In this document: one piece after another, positions 7,476-14,469 of the stretch
Layout: every line of letters begins with the position of its first letter
Position numbering within the stretch: position 1 is the first letter of the stretch
Assembly: GCA_031367895.1 (NCBI GenBank)
Contig: JANLQP010000319.1
Span: 1-23,532, forward strand
DNA: 23,532 bases
Reading direction: 5' to 3'
Source: Ga0077555 sp031367895
GTDB taxonomy: Bacteria > Pseudomonadota > Alphaproteobacteria > Rhizobiales > Hyphomicrobiaceae
Program-made: the position numbers and the translations under genes
Notes under the pieces: generated by a model
The model's input: only the letters and a program-made list of their open reading frames with translations
What the model was told of the DNA's origin: nothing
Databases searched by the model: none

Positions 7476-8171
7476 ATGGCCACGCACGACGAGATCGCCA
7501 TCGAGATTACGCCGCAGGTCCTGCTCAAGGCCTACGCATGCGGGATCTTTCCGATGGCGGAAAGTGCCGACGACCCAGCGCTCTACTGGATCGAGCCGCA
7601 GAACAGAGGCATTCTGCCCTTGGATGCTGTTCATGTGCCGAGGCGCCTCCGAAAGACGGTGCGCTCTGGACTCTACGAGGCGCGGATCAACAGCGACTTC
7701 AACGGGGTGATCGACGGCTGCGCGGCATCGAAGCCCGGGCGCCGCTCCACTTGGATCAATTCCCGCATCCGCCAACTCTACGGTGCACTGTTCCGTCAGG
7801 GCCATTGCCATACGGTCGAGACCTACCTCGACGGTCGCCTCGTCGGCGGCCTCTACGGCGTCTCACTTGGCAGCGCGTTTTTCGGCGAGAGCATGTTCTC
7901 GACCGAGCGGGACGCCAGCAAGTTCGCGCTCGTCCACCTTGTGGCGCGATTGATCCATGGACGCTTCACACTGCTCGACACGCAATTCGTGACTGAACAC
8001 TTGAGCCAGTTCGGCACCGTCGAACTCGGCAAGGAGGCATTCCTGGCGGAACTCGAGCCTGCCATCAACGCGAATGCCGATTTTCTGGCGCTTCCGGAGA
8101 ACGTCGCACCGGAGCGCGTGATCGAGATCATCCGTTCGGCCAACCGAACTGGCGACGGCGGCCCCGATTGA
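7476..8171 (+). CDS. aat: Leucyl/phenylalanyl-tRNA--protein transferase
   Basis: The 231-residue product matches Aat across its length. It has ITPQVLLKAYACGIFPMAES near the N-terminus, then YWIEPQNRGILPLD (37-50), RSTWINSRI (90-98), the catalytic-core FFGESMFS (135-142, Glu138) and DTQFVTEHLSQFG (168-180, Gln170). Aat transfers Leu or Phe from aminoacyl-tRNA to proteins with N-terminal Arg or Lys, marking them for ClpS/ClpAP degradation (N-degron pathway, cytosol). ATG 7476 is chosen because it fits the family N-terminus; AGGAAT is about 12 nt upstream, a bit far, and in-frame TTG 7440 or GTG 7452 are alternatives. It stands alone, converging on the deacylase gene with a strong inverted repeat between them. 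Confidence 0.96.
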   Translation: MATHDEIAIEITPQVLLKAYACGIFPMAESADDPALYWIEPQNRGILPLDAVHVPRRLRKTVRSGLYEARINSDFNGVIDGCAASKPGRRSTWINSRIRQLYGALFRQGHCHTVETYLDGRLVGGLYGVSLGSAFFGESMFSTERDASKFALVHLVARLIHGRFTLLDTQFVTEHLSQFGTVELGKEAFLAELEPAINANADFLALPENVAPERVIEIIRSANRTGDGGPD

Positions 8172-8197
8172 GTTCAATTGAGCTTGGCGAAAACGTC

Positions 8198-8233
8198 GGT
8201 TGCAGCGTCCCGCGAGCCTGCGACGCTGCAACC
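8198..8233. terminator. Strong inverted repeat between convergent aat and deacylase genes
   Basis: The arms GGTTGCAGCGTC (8198-8209) and GACGCTGCAACC (8222-8233) are perfect 12-bp complements with a 12-nt loop, placed between two convergent stop codons. On the minus strand the stem is followed by CGACGTTTT, a short T-tract. It probably terminates transcription from both sides, best for the minus-strand deacylase gene. Confidence 0.7.
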
Positions 8234-8245
8234 ATTCGTCATGCC

Positions 8246-9964
8246 TCAGCCGGCGCGGACCAAGCGGCCTGCGGTCGCACCCGTGTAGCTGCCGTTCTCG
8301 AACGTTGAAACGCCGGACACGAACGTGTGCTTGTAACCCTCGGCGCGCTGCACAAGTCTGCGGCCATTCATCGGCAAGTCGTAGCGGATCTCGGGCACAT
8401 GCAGCCTGAGCCCCTGATAGTCGAACACGTTGACGTCCGCCTTCATGCCTTCCTTCAGCAAACCGCGATCATGCATGCCGAAGAAGCTGGCGGTGTCGCT
8501 GGTCTGGCGCTGTACCATACGCTCGAGGTTCAGCCGCGGCCCGCGGCTGCGATCGCGCGTCCAATGGATCAGCATCCACGTCGGCACGCTGGCGTCGATG
8601 ATCGACGAGCAGTGCGCGCCGCCGTCGGATAAGCCGAGCAGGGTCGTGTCGTCCTCGAGCATGGTCTGGATTGGACCGAGGTTGTCCTGATTGTAGCCGA
8701 CGACCGGGAAGAACAGGAACTTGTCGGCGCTCTCGCTGAGATAGTCGTAAGCCACCTCGTCCGGCGTGCGGTTCTCGCGCGCGGCCATGCCGGCAATGCT
8801 GTCCTCTTTCTTCGGCTCGTAGTTCGGCGGGTCCGTCAGCGGGAACATCCGGTCCCAAGCCGTCACGATGTACTGGCGAAACTGCGATAGCGGCTTCAGC
8901 AGCTCCGGCGTTGGCTTTTCGGCCAGAACTTTGGCACGGAATGCCGGGTCCCTCAGCTTCTTCATACGCTCGGCAACCGGCAACTTGAGCAGCGCCTGAT
9001 AGCTCGGCCGGATCGAAAACGGGTTCAACGCCGTATCGACGCCGAGCATCACACCGACAGGCCGGCCCGCAATCTGCGCGGTCACCATGGCGCCGTCTTT
9101 ACGGGCTTTGTGCACGCCTTCCAGCATCCGCTTCCAACGCTGCGTATCATTCGGCTGGTCGACGAGCAGGAACCACACCGGGCGGCCGGTCTCCTTGCTG
9201 AACTGCGTCATCCAGGCGAACTCTTCGGCCTCGTCGTCGAAGTCGCTGTTCATGCCGAAGGCACCGTGCTTCAGGCCCTTGAAGGCTGAACCAATGCCGA
9301 GCAGTTCGTCGGTTTGCGAGTAGCGGCCGGGAACCATCTCGCCGGTCGGCGTTTTGTGCGAGTTGGTGCGCGACGTCGTGAAGCCGAACGCACCCGCCTT
9401 CAGGCCCTGCCGTACCGCGTCACGCATCATTGCAATGTCATCGCCCGTTGCGGCCTCGCGGCGAACCGCACGATCGCCCATCACGTAGACGCGCAACGGG
9501 TGATGCGGGATCTGTGCGGCGATGTCGATCGCGCGCGGCATCTGCTCCAGCGCATCCAGGTATTCGGGGAATGTCTCCCAGTTCCATTTCAGGCCTTCGG
9601 CAAGCGCGACGCCGGGAATCTCCTCGATCGATTCCATCATGCCGATCAGGTCGGAATGATCCGCCTTGTTCTTGCGGACAGGTGCGAAACCGACGCCGCA
9701 GTTGCCCATCATCACGGTCGAAACGCCATGCCAGGAGGAGGGCGCGAGTTCCTTGTCCCATGTCGCCTGGCCATCATAGTGTGTGTGCACATCGACCCAG
9801 CCCGGGGTCACCATCAGCCCGTCGGCCTTGATCTCGCGCTTGCCCTTTCCAGCTTTGCCTCCGACCTGGGCGATCTTGCCGCCGTCGAGCGCAACGTCGC
9901 CGGTGTAGCTCGGTTTGCCCGACCCATCGACGATCGTACCGCCGCGAATGACCGTGTCATGCAT
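8246..9964 (-). CDS. N-acyl-D-amino-acid deacylase-like amidohydrolase (COG3653 type)
   Basis: This 572-residue cytosolic amidohydrolase opens with the small beta-sandwich typical of the superfamily (IRGGTIVDGSGKPSYTGDVA). It then shows PGWVDVHTHYDGQATWD (metal-site His60 and His62), MGNCGVGFAP (Cys89, the D-aminoacylase metal-bridging Cys position) and GLSDGGAHC (444-452; Asp447 at the catalytic-Asp position). Classical D-aminoacylases also have two His ligands in THIR and SHLK motifs; here those regions read FGMNSDFDDEAEE and FLLVDQPND. It therefore belongs to a divergent subgroup whose substrate I cannot assign. Family enzymes hydrolyse N-acylated D-amino acids or related cyclic or linear amides. 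The ATG has GAGGAG 7 nt upstream. It is divergent from a TTT uptake operon, which may import its substrate. Confidence 0.88.
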   Translation of the reverse strand: MHDTVIRGGTIVDGSGKPSYTGDVALDGGKIAQVGGKAGKGKREIKADGLMVTPGWVDVHTHYDGQATWDKELAPSSWHGVSTVMMGNCGVGFAPVRKNKADHSDLIGMMESIEEIPGVALAEGLKWNWETFPEYLDALEQMPRAIDIAAQIPHHPLRVYVMGDRAVRREAATGDDIAMMRDAVRQGLKAGAFGFTTSRTNSHKTPTGEMVPGRYSQTDELLGIGSAFKGLKHGAFGMNSDFDDEAEEFAWMTQFSKETGRPVWFLLVDQPNDTQRWKRMLEGVHKARKDGAMVTAQIAGRPVGVMLGVDTALNPFSIRPSYQALLKLPVAERMKKLRDPAFRAKVLAEKPTPELLKPLSQFRQYIVTAWDRMFPLTDPPNYEPKKEDSIAGMAARENRTPDEVAYDYLSESADKFLFFPVVGYNQDNLGPIQTMLEDDTTLLGLSDGGAHCSSIIDASVPTWMLIHWTRDRSRGPRLNLERMVQRQTSDTASFFGMHDRGLLKEGMKADVNVFDYQGLRLHVPEIRYDLPMNGRRLVQRAEGYKHTFVSGVSTFENGSYTGATAGRLVRAG

Positions 9965-10293
9965 GTGCTTGCTCCTCGGAACCGCTGTTGGCTGGCCATC
10001 ATGGTAGCCATGTCTGAGAGGGTGGTATAATTGCCCAGGAAGTGACCGCAGTCGCCACTTCCCCCGCCATCAATTCAGCCCATCCATCCCGTGCCGGCAT
10101 GCGGTACGCATCTGCGGATGATCCGAGACTGAGACTCACGTGTCGGAAAACAGACCGACGCTCAAGCTATGGCCAACAATCGCACGCGACAAGAGGGGGA
10201 GCTACGCTGTTTGCGCCGGAGCTGATCTGCGTGTTAGCCTTGCTTCCAACAGCAAAATGCTGGCCAACAAGAAAATATCGGGAGTGAAATGCC
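9965..10293. other. Divergent promoter region between deacylase and TTT operon
   Basis: These 329 bp separate two divergent units and contain no gene I would support. A TATAAT hexamer occurs at 10026-10031 (plus) without a good -35. The heptamer GCCAACA appears at 10172-10178 and 10263-10269, and its complement TGTTGGC at 9986-9992, which could mark a shared regulator site. The TctB start is fixed by GGAG 9 nt before GTG 10294. Confidence 0.4.
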
Positions 10294-10800
10294 GTGAAGC
10301 TGGGTTGGGGGATTGCGACCTCGTGCCTGATTGGTCTTTTCGGCGTGGCGCTTTGGCTTGCCGTTTGGGGCGCGGCATCGCTCAATTCCCGGCCGCTGGC
10401 GATGCGCGATGCGCTTGGCCCCGGTCCAGGATTCTTTCCTGTCTGGCTGTCGATCATCGGCCTCGGTTTGGGCGCGGTGCTGCTGCTCCAGGTCGCCCGC
10501 CAGCCGGCTCAGTCCGATGCGCCATCGCTCATCCCGGAACGTGCCGCTTGCGCACGGATCGTCGCCATTCTGGCCTTGCTCGCCGTTGCCGCGCTCGCTC
10601 TCGACCCGCTCGGTTTCCGCATCGCATCCTTCGTCTTTTCGCTGCTGGCGCTGGTCGCGCTCGGCATCCGATCACCTGTCCGTATCCTCGCGTTCGCACT
10701 GGCTGCGAGCATCGGCATCTTCCACGTGTTTTACTACTGGCTGAAAGTGCCGCTGCCGATCGGGCCGTTCGACTACGTCTTGAAGCCTCTCGGCCTCTGA
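10294..10800 (+). CDS. Tripartite tricarboxylate transporter, small membrane subunit TctB
   Basis: The 168-residue, very hydrophobic protein has the size and layout of TctB: four to five membrane segments (about 5-27, 48-67, 85-105, 107-122 and 130-150). It carries DALGPGPGFFPVWLSIIGLGLG (39-60), the typical TctB segment with GPG and FP in the first loop. TctB is the small integral-membrane subunit of a Na+- or H+-driven, binding-protein-dependent secondary transporter. The start is GTG with GGAG 9 nt upstream. TctA follows after 11 bp and two binding proteins come next, so the full tripartite system is present. A TctB with a C-terminal FYYWLKVPLPIGPF is normal for the family. Confidence 0.92.
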   Translation: MKLGWGIATSCLIGLFGVALWLAVWGAASLNSRPLAMRDALGPGPGFFPVWLSIIGLGLGAVLLLQVARQPAQSDAPSLIPERAACARIVAILALLAVAALALDPLGFRIASFVFSLLALVALGIRSPVRILAFALAASIGIFHVFYYWLKVPLPIGPFDYVLKPLGL

Positions 10801-10811
10801 GGTGCATCGCG

Positions 10812-12308
10812 ATGGATACGCTTCAGTTGCTGCTCAACGGGTTTGCCGCAGCCCTTTCCCCGGTGAATCTGACGTTTGCATTGATCGGTTGCATCCTCGG
10901 GACGCTGATCGGCGTGCTGCCGGGCGTCGGTCCAGCGGCCGGCACCGCGATCCTGATCCCGATCACGTATAAGCTCGACGCTACCGGCGGCATCATCATG
11001 CTGTGTGCCATCTACTACGGCGCCATGTACGGCGGTACGATTACCTCGGTGCTGCTGAACGTGCCGGGCGAAGCCGCGTCCGTCGTCACCTGTATCGACG
11101 GCTATGCCATGGCAAAACGTGGGCGCGGCGGGACGGCACTCGGCATCGCCGCGATCGGCTCGTTCATTGGCGGCACGATTGCGACCATTGCGCTCGTGGC
11201 GGTGGCGACGCCTCTATCGACCCTCGCGCTCAAGTTCGGACCGCCGGAGTTTTTCGGCCTGATGCTGGTCGGACTCTGTCTAGTGACGGGCCTCGCCGGC
11301 CGCTCGCTCGTCGCTGGCATCTTGATGACCGTCGTCGGGTTGCTGCTGGCCATGATCGGCATCGACCCCGTGCGCGGAGCGCCGCGATACACGTTCGGTG
11401 TGCCCGACCTGTACGACGGCATCGGTTTCATCCCCGTGGTGATGGGGCTGTTCGGCGTCGGCGAGATCCTGGCAACGGCCGAGAACCCCGTACGCGATGT
11501 CGTTCGCACCAACCTCTCACGCCTGCTTCCGAACAAGGAGGAATGGAAACGCTCGTTCGGGGCGATCATGCGCGGCACCGGCATCGGCTTCTTCCTCGGA
11601 CTGATCCCCGGCGTCGGCGCAATCATCCCGACGTTCATTTCCTACATCGTCGAGAAGCGAGTCTCGAAGCACCCCGAGGAGTTCGGCAAAGGCGCGATCG
11701 AAGGCGTCGCTGGGCCGGAAACGGCAAACAACGCCTATGCCAATGCGTCCATGGTGCCGCTGCTGACACTCGGCATTCCATCATCGCCGACGATTGCCGT
11801 GCTGATGGGCGCCTTCATCATGAACGGCGTGACGCCGGGACCATTCCTGTTTACCGAAAAACCCGAGCTCGTCTGGACGGTGATCGCCAGCTTCTTCGTC
11901 GGCAACGTGCTGTTGCTGATCTTGAATCTGCCGCTGGTCGGCCTTTGGGCCAAGATCCTCGATGTACCCTATCAGTACGTCTGTGTCGGCACGTTACTGT
12001 TCTGCGTCCTTGGCGCCTACAGCATCAATCAGAGCATCTTCGACATTTGGGTGATGATCGGCTTCGGTTTCATCGGGTATCTCCTGCGCAAGCTCGATTT
12101 TCCCCTGGCACCAGCCGTATTGGGCATGATCCTCGGCCCTCAACTCGAGAAGTCTTTGCGCACCTCGCTCGAGATGTCGGCGGGTGACTTCATGATTTTT
12201 CTCACGCGCCCGATCGCGCTCTCACTGATCATCATCTCGCTGGTGATCCTCGCCGTATCGGCGCTGCAGCTGGCGCCCAAGGAGATCCGCGAGGGCAGTG
12301 CAGACTAA
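10812..12308 (+). CDS. Tripartite tricarboxylate transporter, large membrane subunit TctA
   Basis: The 498-residue membrane protein matches TctA in length and motifs. The first-repeat signature is GVLPGVGPAAGTAILIP (34-50), followed by YGAMYGGTITSVLLNVPGE (69-87), a second-repeat LIPGVGAIIPTFISY, and ETANNAYANASMVPLLTLGIP, with about 11-12 predicted transmembrane segments. TctA is the transport channel that accepts substrate from the periplasmic Bug-type protein; relatives import citrate, other carboxylates and aromatic acids. ATG 10812 is chosen because GAGGTG lies 7 nt upstream and the family N-terminus fits; the frame stays open far upstream, but that part overlaps tctB and lacks family sequence. 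It sits 11 bp after TctB and just before two binding-protein genes. Confidence 0.96.
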   Translation: MDTLQLLLNGFAAALSPVNLTFALIGCILGTLIGVLPGVGPAAGTAILIPITYKLDATGGIIMLCAIYYGAMYGGTITSVLLNVPGEAASVVTCIDGYAMAKRGRGGTALGIAAIGSFIGGTIATIALVAVATPLSTLALKFGPPEFFGLMLVGLCLVTGLAGRSLVAGILMTVVGLLLAMIGIDPVRGAPRYTFGVPDLYDGIGFIPVVMGLFGVGEILATAENPVRDVVRTNLSRLLPNKEEWKRSFGAIMRGTGIGFFLGLIPGVGAIIPTFISYIVEKRVSKHPEEFGKGAIEGVAGPETANNAYANASMVPLLTLGIPSSPTIAVLMGAFIMNGVTPGPFLFTEKPELVWTVIASFFVGNVLLLILNLPLVGLWAKILDVPYQYVCVGTLLFCVLGAYSINQSIFDIWVMIGFGFIGYLLRKLDFPLAPAVLGMILGPQLEKSLRTSLEMSAGDFMIFLTRPIALSLIIISLVILAVSALQLAPKEIREGSAD

Positions 12309-12354
12309 TCAAACCACGTCACTGGCCACACGTGTCGAAATCAGGAGGACGTCT

Positions 12355-13317
12355 ATGCATCGAATTCTCGCAGCCGCCTTGTTCCTCGTGCTGTCACTCG
12401 CGCCGGCCAGCGCACAGGATTATCCGAGCCGGCCGATCAATCTGATCGTCATGGCGACGGCCGGCGGTCCGACCGACATTGCCGCCCGTATCCTCGGCGG
12501 CATCGCCGAGAAGCTGATTGGCCAGCCGATCGTCATCGTCAACAAGGTCGGCGCCGGCGGTCAGGTCGGCTGGACCGAACTCGCCCGCGCCAAGCCCGAC
12601 GGCTACACCATCGGCTTCATCATCATGCCCGGCACCAACACGGTGATCCTCGATCCCGAGCGGCAGGCGATTTTCAACGAGACCTCGTTCGTCCACATCG
12701 TCAATCACGTGCTCGATCCCGGCGTGATCTGGGTTGACGCGAAGAGCCCGCACAAGACACTCAAGGATCTGGTTACAGCCGCGAAGGCCGCACCCGGCAC
12801 GTTGCGGGCCGCGACCACCGGCATCCTCAGCGACGATCATCTGAATATCCTGATCACCGAGGAGGCGGCCGACGTCAAATTCCGCATCGTCCATCTCGAT
12901 GGCGCGGCAAACCAGCTCAAGGAGACGCTCGGCGGCAACATCGATGTATCCTTCGACAACGTCGGCAGCGTGGTGAAGCCGTTGAAGTCCGGCCAGATCC
13001 GCGTTCTCGCCATTACCGATCCCGAGCGCTCGAAGTTCCTCCCTGACGTGCCGACCACGAAGGAACTCGGTTACCCCGCTATCGTTTCCAGTTCTACCCG
13101 TGGTCTGGCCGCGCCCAAAGGCACGCCCGACGCCGTCGTCAAGAAGCTCGGCGACGTCTTGAAAAAAGCAATGGATGATCCTGAACACGTGAAAAAGATG
13201 GAAGAACAGGGTTTGGGCATCAAGCCAATGCTGGCTGCCGAGTTCGCAGCCTTCTGGAACGAGCAGCACGAGCGTGCCAGGAAATACACCGATTGGGCGA
13301 AGAAGCGGCCGCAGTAA
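12355..13317 (+). CDS. TctC/Bug-family periplasmic substrate-binding protein (copy 1)
   Basis: The 320-residue product begins with a Sec signal peptide (MHRILAAALFLVLSLAPASA, probable cleavage after Ala20). It then reads QDYPSRPINLIVMATAGGPTDI, the usual mature start of Bug proteins, where the TAGGPTDIAAR loop contacts the ligand carboxylate. Further family blocks are NKVGAGGQVGWTELA, ATTGILSDDHL and GGNIDVSFDNVG. It delivers substrate from the periplasm to TctAB. ATG 12355 has AGGAGG 6 nt upstream; an earlier in-frame start would overlap TctA and push the signal peptide inside. The second loop is FIIMPGTNT where copy 2 has MINLPATNT, and the first loop is TAGGPTDI instead of PAGGSTDI, so the two may bind different ligands. 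Confidence 0.95.
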   Translation: MHRILAAALFLVLSLAPASAQDYPSRPINLIVMATAGGPTDIAARILGGIAEKLIGQPIVIVNKVGAGGQVGWTELARAKPDGYTIGFIIMPGTNTVILDPERQAIFNETSFVHIVNHVLDPGVIWVDAKSPHKTLKDLVTAAKAAPGTLRAATTGILSDDHLNILITEEAADVKFRIVHLDGAANQLKETLGGNIDVSFDNVGSVVKPLKSGQIRVLAITDPERSKFLPDVPTTKELGYPAIVSSSTRGLAAPKGTPDAVVKKLGDVLKKAMDDPEHVKKMEEQGLGIKPMLAAEFAAFWNEQHERARKYTDWAKKRPQ

Positions 13318-13346
13318 GTCGCGACGCGCCGAGCAGGAGGTTGGAC

Positions 13347-14327
13347 ATGTCGAAACGAACGCTCTTGGGCCTGATCAGTTCTGTTGCGCTGTTGGCAACG
13401 CCGGTAGCAGCACGCGCCCAGGACTTTCCCTCAAAGCCGATCCAGTTGATGGTCGCGTTCCCAGCCGGCGGCTCGACCGATATCGGCGCCCGCGTTGTTG
13501 GTGCCATTGCCGAGAAGGCACTCGGCCAGTCGGTCGTGATCGTCAACAAGGCCGGCGCCGGCGGCCAGGTCGGCTGGACCGAGCTGTCGCGCCAGAAGGG
13601 TGATGGCTACTACATCGGCATGATCAACCTGCCGGCGACCAACACGCAGATTATTGATCCCGACAGGCAGGCAATCTTCAACGACAAAAGCTTCACGCCG
13701 ATCATAAATCAGGTGCTTGATCCCGGCGTGATCTGGGTCCGTGCCGACAGTCCGTTCAAGACCATGCAGGACATGGTCGATGCAACAAAGAAGGCGCCCG
13801 GCACGATCAAGGCCGCCACAACGGGCATCCTGTCGGACGATCATCTCGCGATTCTGATGGTCGAGGAGGCTGCACCGGGCGCCACATTCCGTATTGTCCA
13901 TCTCGACGGCGGCGCGCCGATGTTGAAGGAAACACTTGGCGGCAACATCGATGTCTCCTTCGACAACGTCGGATCAATCGTTAAACAGGTTGCGGCCGGT
14001 CAGGTACGTGCCTTGGCCGTGATGGACCCCGAGCGGTCCAAGTTCCTGCCCGGTGTGCCGACCACCAAGGAAGCTGGCTATCCGACCGTCGTCATGAACT
14101 CGACGCGCGGCATTGCCGGGCCGAAAAACATGGATCCGAAAGCGCTTGCCAAGCTGCAAACCGTGCTGAAACAGGCCATGGAAGACCCCGAGCACGTCAA
14201 GAAGCTCGATGAGTTGGGGTTGGCCGTCAAAATCATGGTCGGCGCCGAATATCAGAAGTACTTCGACGACATGCACCAGACGGCGAAGAGGTACGCCGAA
14301 TGGGCCAAGAGCCGTCCGCAGAAATAA
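13347..14327 (+). CDS. TctC/Bug-family periplasmic substrate-binding protein (copy 2)
   Basis: This 326-residue protein is a close paralogue of the preceding one. It has a Sec signal (MSKRTLLGLISSVALLATPV, cleavage after ARA at Ala24) and mature QDFPSKPIQLMVAFPAGGSTDI, the standard Bug ligand loop. Blocks shared with copy 1 include ATTGILSDDHL, FRIVHLDG, GGNIDVSFDNVGS and DPERSKFLP. ATG 13347 has AGGAGG 6 nt upstream. It lies 29 bp after copy 1 and completes the TctB-TctA-TctC-TctC operon. The extra copy is most simply a tandem duplication that now gives the transporter a second ligand or another affinity; which ligand is unknown. The mature Bug fold is two alpha/beta lobes without ATP use. 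Confidence 0.95.
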   Translation: MSKRTLLGLISSVALLATPVAARAQDFPSKPIQLMVAFPAGGSTDIGARVVGAIAEKALGQSVVIVNKAGAGGQVGWTELSRQKGDGYYIGMINLPATNTQIIDPDRQAIFNDKSFTPIINQVLDPGVIWVRADSPFKTMQDMVDATKKAPGTIKAATTGILSDDHLAILMVEEAAPGATFRIVHLDGGAPMLKETLGGNIDVSFDNVGSIVKQVAAGQVRALAVMDPERSKFLPGVPTTKEAGYPTVVMNSTRGIAGPKNMDPKALAKLQTVLKQAMEDPEHVKKLDELGLAVKIMVGAEYQKYFDDMHQTAKRYAEWAKSRPQK

Positions 14328-14341
14328 GTGACTTGCTGGAC

Positions 14342-14358
14342 GGCGGTGTTTAGCCGCC
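14342..14358 (+). terminator. Weak stem after the TTT operon
   Basis: GGCGG (14342-14346) and CCGCC (14354-14358) can pair around a 7-nt loop, 14 bp after the second TctC stop. No T-run follows, so this is only a possible end of the transporter transcript. Confidence 0.3.
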
Positions 14359-14469
14359 TGCCTGGTGTACCTGGACCCCGGCAATCTCGGCACTCGGCTG
14401 TGCATTCGGCTCTGGATAGTGGCGTTTCGATGATTGGCAGCGGCACCGATTCAGGAGACGGTGCAGCCC

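Noticed and set aside
10026..10031. TATAAT as a sigma-70 promoter for the TTT operon
   Set aside because: No fitting -35 lies 16-18 bp upstream, and it is about 260 bp from TctB, so I do not list it as a promoter.
10140..10811. The TctA frame stays open for 224 codons upstream of ATG 10812
   Set aside because: This stretch overlaps TctB in another frame and has no TctA-like sequence. ATG 10812 has a good ribosome-binding site and gives the usual family length.
11003..12187. 394-codon open frame on the plus strand within tctA
   Set aside because: It is an out-of-frame, Arg/His-rich reading of TctA with no hydrophobic segments or motifs.
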